Source of the DNA: Amycolatopsis sp. A133
GTDB lineage: Bacteria; Actinomycetota; Actinomycetes; Mycobacteriales; Pseudonocardiaceae
DNA: 64,000 bases
Direction of reading: 5' to 3'
Assembly (NCBI RefSeq): GCF_031082405.1
Contig: NZ_JAVHJU010000008.1
Coordinates: 1-64,000, forward strand
The position numbers and the translations under genes are program-made. The notes beneath the pieces are model-generated. The model saw only the letters and a program-made list of their open reading frames with translations, was not told the origin of the DNA and ran no database searches. Below are positions 36,976 through 45,263 of the stretch, piece after piece (positions within the stretch are counted from its first letter, which is position 1; every line of letters starts with the position of its first letter).

Positions 36976-37018
36976 CTGCGGCGCGTCTTTGGAGGTTTCC
37001 GACAAAGACGCCGCGCAG
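36976..37018. promoter_or_regulatory. Long inverted repeat upstream of fabD
   Basis: CTGCGGCGCGTCTTTG (36976-36991) pairs with CAAAGACGCCGCGCAG (37003-37018) over most of 16 bp, with a perfect GTCTTTG/CAAAGAC inner stem and an 11-base loop. Just upstream, AACCCG and CGGGTT form another spaced palindrome (about 36944-36965). The space holds the fabD promoter, so these could be a FasR site or a terminator for the upstream oxidoreductase gene. Confidence 0.45.
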
Positions 37019-37072
37019 ACACTGTGAGCGTCGGCATCCCCGGAAGGCCCGCTCGCCGTGTTGTCTTGAAGG

Positions 37073-37996
37073 GTGACAGCAGCAGTCCTCGCTCCCGGTC
37101 AGGGGTCCCAGGCCCCCGGCATGTTCACGCCCTGGCTCGACCTCGACGGCGCACGCGAGCGCGTGGCGCAGTGGTCCGAGCGCGCCGGGCTCGACCTGCT
37201 CCGCCTCGGCACCGAGGCGGACGCCGACGAGATCCAGGACACCGCGATCGCGCAGCCGCTGATCGTGGCGCTGTCACTGCTCACCTTCGAGCACCTCCAG
37301 GCCACCGCGCCGGTGCCCGCGGACGCGCCGGTCGCCGGCCACTCCGTCGGCGAGCTCGCCGCCGCCGCGATCGCCGGGGTGCTGCAGCCGGCGGACGCCG
37401 TCGCGCTCGCCGCCGTCCGCGGCGCCGAGATGGCGAAGGCGTGCGCGCTGGAACCGACGTCGATGGCCGCGGTCATGCTCGGGGACCCCGAGCAGGTCGT
37501 CGCGTGGCTCGAAGAGCAGGGCCTGACCGCGGCGAACCGCAACGGCGCGGGGCAGATCGTCGCCTCCGGCGCCGCCGACACGATCGCGAAGATCGTCGCC
37601 GAGCCCCTCGAAGGCACGAAGATCCGCGCCCTCAAGGTCGCCGGCGCGTTCCACACGCGGTACATGGCGCCCGCCGAAGAGGCGATGCGCGCCCACGCCG
37701 CCGAGCTGACCCCGGCCGACCCGGTCCGCCCGCTGCTGTCCAACGCGGACGGTGCCGTCGTCACCAGCGGCGCCGAGTACCTGGACCGGCTGGTCTCCCA
37801 GGTCACCCGGCCGGTCCGCTGGGACCTGACGATGGCGGGCCTGACCGCGCTCGGCGTCACCCACACGATCGAACTCGCGCCCGCGGGCACCCTGACCGGC
37901 CTGGTCAAGCGGCAGCTCAAGGGCGTCGTCACCACTATCACCGCGCTGAAGACGCCGGCCGAGCTGGCGGCGCTGCGCCAGGAGGACGCCTCGTGA
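37073..37996 (+). CDS. fabD: Malonyl-CoA:ACP transacylase (FabD)
   Basis: 307 residues. Transfers malonyl from CoA to ACP. GQGSQ at residues 9-13 (oxyanion), nucleophile GHSVGE with Ser91, and catalytic His in GAFHTRYM. GTG at 37073 is followed directly by the conserved TAAVLAPGQGSQ. A classical Shine-Dalgarno is not obvious (AAGGGTG overlaps the start), so it may be translated from a short leader. The stop overlaps the fabH start (GTGA). First gene of the type II fatty-acid synthase operon. Confidence 0.96.
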   Translation: MTAAVLAPGQGSQAPGMFTPWLDLDGARERVAQWSERAGLDLLRLGTEADADEIQDTAIAQPLIVALSLLTFEHLQATAPVPADAPVAGHSVGELAAAAIAGVLQPADAVALAAVRGAEMAKACALEPTSMAAVMLGDPEQVVAWLEEQGLTAANRNGAGQIVASGAADTIAKIVAEPLEGTKIRALKVAGAFHTRYMAPAEEAMRAHAAELTPADPVRPLLSNADGAVVTSGAEYLDRLVSQVTRPVRWDLTMAGLTALGVTHTIELAPAGTLTGLVKRQLKGVVTTITALKTPAELAALRQEDAS

Positions 37997-38976
37997 CCGA
38001 CCGACCCGTCTTGAGCCTCAACCCCGGCTCCCGCGGCAGCCGCGTGCTGGGCATCGGCAGTGCGCAGCCCGAGAAGATCGTCACCAACGACGACCTTTCG
38101 AAGATCATGGACACCACCGACGAGTGGATCCAGTCGCGCGTCGGGATCGTCGAGCGGCGGTTCGCCGAGAAGGACGAGTCGCTGACCGACTTCGCCGTCG
38201 CCGCCGGCAAGGCCGCGCTGGAAGACGCCCGCGTCGACCCGTCCGAAGTGGACACGGTGATCCTGCCGAACTGCACGATGCCGACGCTCATCCCGAACGC
38301 CGCCGCGCAGGTCGCCGCCCGGATCGGCATCCCCAGCCCCGGCGCGTTCGACCTCAACGCCGCGTGCGCCGGGTTCTGCTACGGCCTGGGTGTCGCTTCG
38401 GACCTGATCCGGGCGGGCTCGGCGAAGAAGGTCCTGGTGATCGGCGCCGAGAAGCTCACCGACTCGGTCGACCCGACCGACCGGGCCAACGCGATCATCT
38501 TCGCCGACGGCGCGGGCGCCGCGGTGGTCGGCGCGTCCGACGAGCCGCAGATCGGCCCGGTCTCCTGGGGCAGCGCGGGCGACCTGGTCGACCTGATCTA
38601 CATGCGCGACGACAAGTACATCTACCAGGAGGGCCAGTCGGTCTTCCGGTGGGCGACCACGAAGATCGCGCCGATCGCGATGCAGGCGCTGGAGGTCGCC
38701 GGGCTCAAGCCGTCCGATGTGGACGTGCTGATCCCGCACCAGGCGAACCTGCGCATCGTCGAGGCGATCGCCAAGAAGCTGCGGGCCAACGGCGCCCGCG
38801 ACGAAATGGTCGTCGCCGACGACATCAAGTACTCCGGCAACACCTCGTCGGCGTCCATCCCCCTCGCGCTGGACCACATGCGCAAGGCCGGGACGGCGAA
38901 GCCCGGCGACGTGGTGCTGGCGGTCGGGTTCGGCGCGGGCCTGTCCTACGCCGGGCAGGCGTTCATCTGCCCCTGA
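37993..38976 (+). CDS. fabH: 3-oxoacyl-ACP synthase III (FabH)
   Basis: 327 residues. Initiates fatty-acid synthesis by condensing an acyl-CoA starter with malonyl-ACP. The catalytic triad is intact: Cys125 in NAACAGFCYG, His in IPHQANLR and Asn in YSGNTSSAS. In actinomycetes FabH prefers branched starters. GTG at 37993 within GGAGGACGCCTCGTGA overlaps the fabD stop. Mycobacteria lack fabH at this place; its presence agrees with a Streptomyces/Pseudonocardiaceae-type locus. Confidence 0.96.
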   Translation: MTDRPVLSLNPGSRGSRVLGIGSAQPEKIVTNDDLSKIMDTTDEWIQSRVGIVERRFAEKDESLTDFAVAAGKAALEDARVDPSEVDTVILPNCTMPTLIPNAAAQVAARIGIPSPGAFDLNAACAGFCYGLGVASDLIRAGSAKKVLVIGAEKLTDSVDPTDRANAIIFADGAGAAVVGASDEPQIGPVSWGSAGDLVDLIYMRDDKYIYQEGQSVFRWATTKIAPIAMQALEVAGLKPSDVDVLIPHQANLRIVEAIAKKLRANGARDEMVVADDIKYSGNTSSASIPLALDHMRKAGTAKPGDVVLAVGFGAGLSYAGQAFICP

Positions 38977-39050
38977 CCACCGTTACGCTCCCCGCGGGCA
39001 CTCGCTCGACGGGCCCAGACCCCCAGATGGACCGAGAAGGGAACTACCCC

Positions 39051-39296
39051 ATGGCTGACAACGCTGAGATCCTCGCCGGCCTCGCCGAGATCGTCGAAGA
39101 GGTCGCCGGTGTGGCTCAGGACGACGTCACCGCCGAGAAGTCGTTCGTGGACGACCTGGACATCGACTCGCTGTCGATGGTCGAGATCGCCGTGCAGGCC
39201 GAGGACAAGTTCGGCGTCAAGATCCCGGACGACGAGCTCGCCAACCTCAAGACCGTGGGCGACGCCGTGAACTACGTGTCGGCCAACTCCAAGTAA
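39051..39296 (+). CDS. acpP: Acyl carrier protein (AcpP)
   Basis: 81 residues, acidic, four-helix ACP fold. DLDIDSLSMVE contains the phosphopantetheine serine, Ser40. GAGAAGGGAACTACCCC precedes the ATG. It lies between fabH and fabF and carries growing chains in the type II FAS. It was found in a longer frame that reads through fabH in another phase, and the true gene is only this short part. Confidence 0.97.
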   Translation: MADNAEILAGLAEIVEEVAGVAQDDVTAEKSFVDDLDIDSLSMVEIAVQAEDKFGVKIPDDELANLKTVGDAVNYVSANSK

Positions 39297-39322
39297 GGCC
39301 TTCCCTCCTTGAGGAGACTCCC

Positions 39323-40573
39323 ATGAGCAACATCGACGTCGTGATCACCGGTCTCGGCGCCACCACACCGCTCGGCGGGGACGTGACGTCCACCTGGGAC
39401 GGTCTGCTGGCCGGGGCGAGCGGGGTTCGCGCGATCGAGGCCGATTGGGTCGAGGAGCTGCAGCTACCGGTCAAGATCGGCGGCATGCTGGCCGTCGATC
39501 CCTCGGAAGTCCTGCCGCGGGTGCAGGCCCGCCGGCTGGACCGCTGCGAGCAGGTCGCGCTGATCGCCGCCCGCCAGGCGTGGGCCGACGCGGGGTACAG
39601 CGAGCCGACCGACGAGCACACCGACGTCGACCCCGACCGCCTCGGCGTGTCGATCGGCACCGGCGTCGGCGGCCCGGTCACCCTGCTCACCCAGAACGAC
39701 CTGTTGCACCAGCAGGGTCTCCGCAAGGTGTCGCCGCTGACCGTGCCGATGCTGATGCCGAACGGCCCGGCCGCGCACGTGGGCATCGACCTCAAGGCGC
39801 GGGCCGGGGTGCACTCCCCGGCCTCGGCCTGCGCCTCGGGCGCCGAAGGCATCGCCAGTGGCGTGGAGATGATCCGCTCCGGGCGCGCCGACGTCGTGAT
39901 CGCGGGAGGCGCCGAAGCGTGCATCCACCCGATCACGCTGGCCGGGTTCGCCCAGGCCCGCACCGTGTCCACCCGCAACGACGACCCGGCGCGCGCGTCG
40001 CGGCCGTTCGACGCGAGCCGCGACGGCTTTGTCCTCGGCGAGGGCTCCGGCGTGGTCATCCTGGAGCGCGCGGACCTGGCGAAAGCCCGCGGAGCGCGCG
40101 TCTACGCGACGCTCGCCGGGCACGGCATCACCTCGGACGCCTACCACATCACGGGCAACCACCCCGAGGGCATCGGCCAGATCGCCGCCATGCGCGCGGC
40201 GATGAAGATGGCCGGCGTGACCGCCGCGGACATCGGGCACGTGAACGCCCACGCGACGTCCACTGTGGTCGGTGACATCGGCGAGGCGGCGGCGATCCGC
40301 AACGCGGTCGGGGAACACCCGGTCGTGACGGCGCCGAAGGGCGCGCTCGGCCACCTCGTCGGCGGCGCCGGCGCGGTCGAGGCGATCATCACGATCCTGT
40401 CGCTCTACCACGGCCTGGTGCCGGCCACCCTGAACCTGACGGACCTGGACCCGCGGGTGCAGCTGGACGTCGTCGCGGGCGAGCCGCGCAAGGTCGAGCT
40501 GACCGCGGCGATCAGCAACTCGTTCGGGTTCGGCGGGCACAACACCGCGCTGCTGTTCACCCCGACGGCGTGA
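39323..40573 (+). CDS. fabF: 3-oxoacyl-ACP synthase II (FabF/KasA-type)
   Basis: 416 residues, thiolase fold. Active site Cys170 in SACASGAEG, with the two histidines in NAHATST and GHLVGGAGA; the C-terminal NSFGFGGHN is the Gly-rich gate loop. It elongates acyl-ACP by two carbons per cycle. GAGGAGACTCCC precedes the ATG 26 bp after the acpP stop. It is the last gene of the operon, followed at once by a strong terminator hairpin. Confidence 0.96.
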   Translation: MSNIDVVITGLGATTPLGGDVTSTWDGLLAGASGVRAIEADWVEELQLPVKIGGMLAVDPSEVLPRVQARRLDRCEQVALIAARQAWADAGYSEPTDEHTDVDPDRLGVSIGTGVGGPVTLLTQNDLLHQQGLRKVSPLTVPMLMPNGPAAHVGIDLKARAGVHSPASACASGAEGIASGVEMIRSGRADVVIAGGAEACIHPITLAGFAQARTVSTRNDDPARASRPFDASRDGFVLGEGSGVVILERADLAKARGARVYATLAGHGITSDAYHITGNHPEGIGQIAAMRAAMKMAGVTAADIGHVNAHATSTVVGDIGEAAAIRNAVGEHPVVTAPKGALGHLVGGAGAVEAIITILSLYHGLVPATLNLTDLDPRVQLDVVAGEPRKVELTAAISNSFGFGGHNTALLFTPTA

Positions 40574-40590
40574 GTTTCGCCAGTACGTGA

Positions 40591-40620
40591 AGAAGGGCCC
40601 GGCTCCGGCCGGGCCCTTCT
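40591..40620. terminator. Terminator hairpin after fabF
   Basis: Arms AGAAGGGCCCGGC (40591-40603) and GCCGGGCCCTTCT (40608-40620) pair over 13 bp with a four-base loop, and TCCGCG follows. It sits 18 bp after the fabF stop and 7 bp before the end of the convergent gene, so it probably stops transcription from both sides. Confidence 0.8.
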
Positions 40621-40626
40621 CCGCGT

Positions 40627-41220
40627 TCAGCACTTCTCGTGTTCGGGCGGCGGTCCGCCGTCGACGGCGGCGATCTTCAGGGCCTTGTCCTCGATCACCA
40701 TCGGCATGACGAGCCGCCACTTGATGCAGGGCTCGCGGAAGAACGGCGGGGCGTCGGCGAGGTCCTGGCGGCTGGTGAACCCGACCAGGACGCGCAGCGA
40801 GTTCCCGGACGAGCGTTCGATCCGGTAGACGAGGGCGTCGCTGTCCTTTGTGGTGCGAACGCCCTTCTTCCAGTCGCCCTGCGGCTGGCCCGCCGCCCGC
40901 TCGTCGGTGACCACGGTCGTCCACTGCGCGTACTGCTTGCTGTTGATGGCCTCGAAGTACCTGCGCAGGACCCGCTGAACGGCTTCGGCCTGCGGGTGCG
41001 CCCGGGCATCGTCGGACATCCGGACGTCGTCCGCCGGGCCCGGTTCGCCGCCGGTGGACGTGGACGGCGTCGACACCGCGACGGACGTGTCGTCGGCGGG
41101 CTGGTCGGGACGGCGGTAGAGCTCGCGCGCGAGCAGGCCGCCACCGACGGTCACGGACAGCACCACGACCACGACGGGCACCAGCCAGCGCTGGCGAGAG
41201 CTGGGGGCGGGGGTGGTCAC
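40627..41220 (-). CDS. Membrane-anchored protein of unknown function
   Basis: 197 residues. One membrane segment near the N-terminus (residues 12-31, WLVPVVVVVLSVTVGGGLL) with a short cytoplasmic tail, then a Ser/Thr/Pro-rich linker (about 35-65) and an extracytoplasmic domain of about 125 residues with two cysteines (EPCIKWR and the C-terminal Cys). The overall shape resembles NTF2-like or mce-associated single-span proteins. GTG start. Convergent with fabF and followed by the DUF3145 gene behind it. Not recognised by family. Confidence 0.7.
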   Translation of the reverse strand: MTTPAPSSRQRWLVPVVVVVLSVTVGGGLLARELYRRPDQPADDTSVAVSTPSTSTGGEPGPADDVRMSDDARAHPQAEAVQRVLRRYFEAINSKQYAQWTTVVTDERAAGQPQGDWKKGVRTTKDSDALVYRIERSSGNSLRVLVGFTSRQDLADAPPFFREPCIKWRLVMPMVIEDKALKIAAVDGGPPPEHEKC

Positions 41221-41251
41221 GCCGGAAAGCGTACCGGCCCCCGCCCGTGCC

Positions 41252-41755
41252 TCAGCCGACCTGGTGCAGCCAGGTCACCGGCGCGCCGTCGCCCGCGTGG
41301 CGGAAGGGCTCGAGGGCCTCGTCCCAGCTCGCGGCCAGGAGCTCGTCCAGCTTGTGCGCGAGGGATTCGCCGCCGCGGGTCATGGTGACGAGCGCGCGCA
41401 GCTGGTCCTCGCCCACCACGATGTCGCCGTTGGCGCTGGTCCGGCCGTGCCACAGGCCGAGGCCCGGCGCAAAACAGAACCGTTCGCCGTCGACGCCCGC
41501 ACTGGGCTCTTCGGTCACCTCGAACCGAATCATCGGCCACGCCTTGAGCGCGGCCGCCAATTTGGCGCCGGTGCCCGCGGGCGCGCGCCATCCGCACTCG
41601 GCGCGAAGCTGACCCGGACTGGCCGGCTGCGCCGTCCACTTCAGGTCAACGCGGGCACCCAGGGTGCCCGAAATGGCCCACTCGACGTGCGGACACACCG
41701 CAGACGGCGACGAGTGGACGTACACCACACCTCGGGTGCTGCCACGGGTGCTCAC
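41252..41755 (-). CDS. DUF3145 family protein
   Basis: 167 residues. STRGVVYVHSSPSAVCPHVEWA at the start and WHGRTSANGDIVVGEDQLRAL in the middle identify DUF3145, a protein found beside the fab cluster across actinomycetes. It contains a basic/aromatic surface but no catalytic motif that I recognise. GGAGGTAGCA precedes the GTG at 41755. The constant association with fatty-acid synthase genes suggests a link to lipid synthesis, without direct evidence. Confidence 0.88.
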   Translation of the reverse strand: MSTRGSTRGVVYVHSSPSAVCPHVEWAISGTLGARVDLKWTAQPASPGQLRAECGWRAPAGTGAKLAAALKAWPMIRFEVTEEPSAGVDGERFCFAPGLGLWHGRTSANGDIVVGEDQLRALVTMTRGGESLAHKLDELLAASWDEALEPFRHAGDGAPVTWLHQVG

Positions 41756-42023
41756 TGCTACCTCCGCTTGCTCGACGAGGGACGTCTTCCCCTACGCCCT
41801 ACTCCGAGCTGCAGCGCGGCCTCAGCGCGGCTCCCGAATGCCGCCTCCGATGCGTTGTAGCACATTCTGCACCCCAACCGTGCCGTTTGGCCACATGAAC
41901 ACCACAAGTCACCCGCGGCACACTTTCGGAGGGCAAGCGGCTCCGAGTCCCCGTGTCGCACGGTTCGTTGCGCGGCGCGCGCTAGCGTGTTGACCCGGAA
42001 CGACGAGCCAGGGAGGGATTGCG

Positions 42024-43733
42024 GTGCGACTGGTGCGCCTGGAGCGGCAGCAGTCCCGGGTGGCGGACGACATCCGGGCGGCACTGGCGTCCCTGGGCCG
42101 CGGCAGCACCGTGATCGGCGGCATCGCCCTGGTCGGCGTCGGCATCGGCGGCTCGGCGGGCGACCGCCCGATCGAGGCGGTGGTGGTGCTCCCGCACGGG
42201 GTGCTCATCGTGATCGGGGTGGACCTCCCGGACCCGGCCCTCAGGCTGGAAGCCCCGCTGAGCGGCCCGTGGAAGGCGGACGGCTGGCCGTTGGTGGCGG
42301 ACGAAGACGCGATCAACCCGGCCACGGAGGCCCTGGACCTCTCCCAGGCGTGCGAAAAGCGGATAGCGTCCCTGGTCCCGGGAACGGCCCCGGTGGCCAC
42401 GATCATCGCGGTGGGCCCGTACGTGGAGACGGTCGACCAGCCGCCGGCGGACCTGGCGGGCCCGGTCCGGGTACTGCACCCGACACCGACGACGATGCTG
42501 GCGGCCACGGTGTCCTTGGCCACGGCCCACCGTCCCCGGTCGGTGGACCAGGCGCGGGCACTGATCCACGGGCTGGCGCCATCGGCCCCGGAGATTCCGG
42601 ACGAGGTGCTGCTCGGAGAGGGCTTCAGCCGCTTCACGGACGACTCGCCACCGGAGTCCCTTTGGGACGATGGCGCGGCGGGAGTGACGGCGCAGGCACC
42701 GGGGGTGGTCGCTCCGGCTCCTGCTGGGACGGTGGCGGCGGTTGCCGCTGCGGCAGCGCCCGCTCCGGTCGAAGCCAAGCCGGAGCCGCCCACCGAAGCC
42801 GATCCGGAGCCTCCCGCGGCCGCTCCTTCACCCGCCGATGCGGAAGCGGAACGCACCGAAGTTCTGCCGGAGCCTGCCCGGGAAGAACCAGCCCGACCCG
42901 CGGATGCCCCGGCGCGGCCCGTGTTCCCCGGCACCGAGGCCTTGGCCCCCGAGAGCTCTACCGAACCCGCACCGGCAACTCCCGAACCCGCCACGCCCGA
43001 ACACCCCGCCCCGCAACCCGCCGAGCCCGAGCCCGAGCCGACCCAAGCCACCACCCAGCCTCCCCTGCCGTCGCCTTTCCCGCGTCCCCGGCCCGAACCC
43101 GCCCCCGCCCCCGCCCCCGCCCCCGCGACCTCCCGGACCGTCCGCTGGCTCCCCCTGGGCGCCATCGCGGCTCTCGTCGCCTTGGTCGTCGCCGCCATCG
43201 CCGTGGCCACCACCGGGGACGGCACCGCCGCCGCGCCCTCCCCCTCGCCCACCCCCGCGACCCAGCCGTCGCCGAGCACCTCCGCCGCCGCTCCCGTGCG
43301 GAGCCTTCAGTTCGCTCTCCGGACCGCCGATGGGGATCAGCGGTGTGCCTCGCACGCCTTCGGGGATGCCCAGGCCAGCCTGCAGCGAACCAGCTGCTCC
43401 GGCGTCCGGCGCGCCAGCTACGCCGCCACCGTCGACGGGCGGGCCGCCGCCGTCACCGTCGGGGTCGTCGAATTCCCCGATGCCGCGCAGGCCGCCGCCT
43501 TCAAGGCCGTCGCCGACACTCCGGGCGGCGGTGGGGTCCTCGACCTCGCCAGCGAGACCGGCCAGTGGGGCGCCACCGCCGTCCCGCGGTTCGAAAACGC
43601 CGCCTACGCCAGCAAGCTCGACGGGTCCTCCGTCCGGCTCGTGCAGGCCGTCTGGGCGCCGGGATCGTCCACTCCGGACGATCCCGGCCTGGTCAGGGCC
43701 GCGAAAGCCGCCCTCGACCTGCCCGCGCGGTGA
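42024..43733 (+). CDS. Single-span membrane protein with a long Pro/Ala/Glu linker
   Basis: 569 residues in three parts. The first 200 form a soluble cytoplasmic domain beginning LVRLERQQSRVADDI, with Gly-rich segments and strand-loop repeats. Residues about 215-365 are almost entirely Pro, Ala, Glu and Thr. One membrane span lies near 373-395 (PLGAIAALVALVVAAIAVA), followed by an extracytoplasmic domain of about 160 residues with two cysteines. GTG start after AGGGAGGGATTGCG. I do not recognise the family. The inside-linker-TM-outside order suggests an envelope-spanning sensor or scaffold. Confidence 0.72.
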   Translation: MRLVRLERQQSRVADDIRAALASLGRGSTVIGGIALVGVGIGGSAGDRPIEAVVVLPHGVLIVIGVDLPDPALRLEAPLSGPWKADGWPLVADEDAINPATEALDLSQACEKRIASLVPGTAPVATIIAVGPYVETVDQPPADLAGPVRVLHPTPTTMLAATVSLATAHRPRSVDQARALIHGLAPSAPEIPDEVLLGEGFSRFTDDSPPESLWDDGAAGVTAQAPGVVAPAPAGTVAAVAAAAAPAPVEAKPEPPTEADPEPPAAAPSPADAEAERTEVLPEPAREEPARPADAPARPVFPGTEALAPESSTEPAPATPEPATPEHPAPQPAEPEPEPTQATTQPPLPSPFPRPRPEPAPAPAPAPATSRTVRWLPLGAIAALVALVVAAIAVATTGDGTAAAPSPSPTPATQPSPSTSAAAPVRSLQFALRTADGDQRCASHAFGDAQASLQRTSCSGVRRASYAATVDGRAAAVTVGVVEFPDAAQAAAFKAVADTPGGGGVLDLASETGQWGATAVPRFENAAYASKLDGSSVRLVQAVWAPGSSTPDDPGLVRAAKAALDLPAR

Positions 43734-43736
43734 ACC

Positions 43737-45125
43737 TCAGAGCCCGTACGCCTCCAGCAGCCGCAGCCACACCTCGCTGATCGTCGGGAACGACGGCACC
43801 GCGTGCCACAGCCGGTCCAGGGGCACCTCGCCGACGATGGCGATCGTCGCCGAGTGCAGCAGCTCCGAGACGTCCTGGCCGACGAACGTCACGCCGAGCA
43901 GCACGTTCCGCTCCGTGTCGACGACCATCCGGGCCTTGCCCGTGTAGCCGTCCGCGTGCAGCGACGAGCCCGCCACCGCGATGTCGATGTCGACGACGCG
44001 GTCCGCCGATCCCGGGCGCGCGTCCGCCAGGCCGACGGCGGCCACCTCCGGGTCGGTGAACACCACCTGCGGCACCGCGTGGTGGTCGGCCGTGGCCGTG
44101 AACCGGCTCCACGCCTCCGTGGACACCGGCGTGCCCGCGGCCAGCGCCGCCACCGTGTCGCCCGCCGCGCGGGCGCCGTACTTGCCCTGGTGGGTCAGCG
44201 GGGCCCGGCCGGTGACGTCGCCGGCCGCGAACAGCCAGCCACCGTCCACTGCGGACACCCGGCCGGTGTCGTCGGTCTCCAGCGGGTGCCCGGGCTCGAT
44301 GCCGAAGCGCTCGAGCCCGGCGGTCGCGGGACGGCGGCCGGTCGCCACCAGGAACTCGTCGACGACCAGCGTCGAACCGTCCTTCAGCGTCAACGTCGTC
44401 CCGGACTCGCCCGCGGCGACCTTCGAAACACCCGAATCCGTGTGCACCTCGACGCCGGCTTCGCGCAGCCCGGCCAGCACGAGGTCGCCGGCGAATTCGG
44501 CGTTGCGCGGCAGCGGCCGCGGGCCGGAGATCACCAGGTGGACCTCCGAGCCGAGCGAAGCGAACGCCTGCGCCATCTCGACGCCGACCACGCCGCCGCC
44601 GAGGACGCCGAGCCGGCCCGGCACCGAAGACGCCGACGTCGCTTCGCGCGAACCCCAGGGCCGGATCGTGTCCAGGCCGGGGATCGACGGCTTGCTGGGC
44701 ACGCTGCCGGTGCAGACGATCACCGCGTGCCGCGCGGTCAGCACGCGGTCGCCGTCGACGGTCACCTCCCGCTCGCCGGTGAGCACGCCGTGGCCGCGGA
44801 CCGGTTCGATGCCCGCCCCGCGGGCCCAGTCGACCTGTCCCGAGTCGTCGCCCTTGCCGGTGAACCAGTCACGGCGCGCGAAGACCGCCGCCGGGTCGAT
44901 CCGGTCGCCGACCGGCACCCCGGGCACCCGCTTCGCCGCGGCGAGGAGATTTCCCGGCCGCAGCAACGCCTTGCTCGGGATGCAGGCCCAGTAGGAGCAC
45001 TCGCCGCCGAAGCGTTCGTGCTCGACGAGGGCGACCTTCAGGCCTCCGCGAGCCGCTCGTTCGGCGGCCACCTCCCCCACCGGACCCGCACCGATCACCA
45101 CTACGTCAAAAGTCTGTCCAGACAT
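43737..45125 (-). CDS. Pyridine nucleotide-disulfide oxidoreductase family flavoprotein (lipoamide dehydrogenase-like)
   Basis: 462 residues. FAD motif VVVIGAGPVGEVAAERAA, redox pair GGECSYWACIPSK (Cys-x4-Cys), NAD motif GVLGGGVVGVEMAQAF and second FAD motif GWLFAAGDVTG. The C-terminal dyad, His-Pro-Thr-x2-Glu in true lipoamide dehydrogenases, reads FPTISE here, so the active-site His is replaced by Phe. ATG at 45125. Partner genes are absent, and the aceE locus is 18 kb away. It could be a quinone or other disulfide reductase rather than E3. Family membership is secure; substrate is not. Confidence 0.85.
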   Translation of the reverse strand: MSGQTFDVVVIGAGPVGEVAAERAARGGLKVALVEHERFGGECSYWACIPSKALLRPGNLLAAAKRVPGVPVGDRIDPAAVFARRDWFTGKGDDSGQVDWARGAGIEPVRGHGVLTGEREVTVDGDRVLTARHAVIVCTGSVPSKPSIPGLDTIRPWGSREATSASSVPGRLGVLGGGVVGVEMAQAFASLGSEVHLVISGPRPLPRNAEFAGDLVLAGLREAGVEVHTDSGVSKVAAGESGTTLTLKDGSTLVVDEFLVATGRRPATAGLERFGIEPGHPLETDDTGRVSAVDGGWLFAAGDVTGRAPLTHQGKYGARAAGDTVAALAAGTPVSTEAWSRFTATADHHAVPQVVFTDPEVAAVGLADARPGSADRVVDIDIAVAGSSLHADGYTGKARMVVDTERNVLLGVTFVGQDVSELLHSATIAIVGEVPLDRLWHAVPSFPTISEVWLRLLEAYGL

Positions 45126-45263
45126 GGGTTCAGCGCACACCACTACGCGGGATCGCGCAAGCCAGCGGTTATCCTCCGTCAGGAAGCTGCAAGTTATCGG
45201 CGGCACCGGGTGCCGTCGGACCCGGTGCGCGCGAACACCACGTTCGAGCACGGGAGGTTTGTC

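Noticed and set aside
42024..43733. Mycosin/type VII secretion component
   Set aside because: The shape (cytoplasmic domain, Pro-rich linker, TM, outer domain) recalls EccE/EccB-like proteins, but no Esx, EccC or mycosin genes are present.
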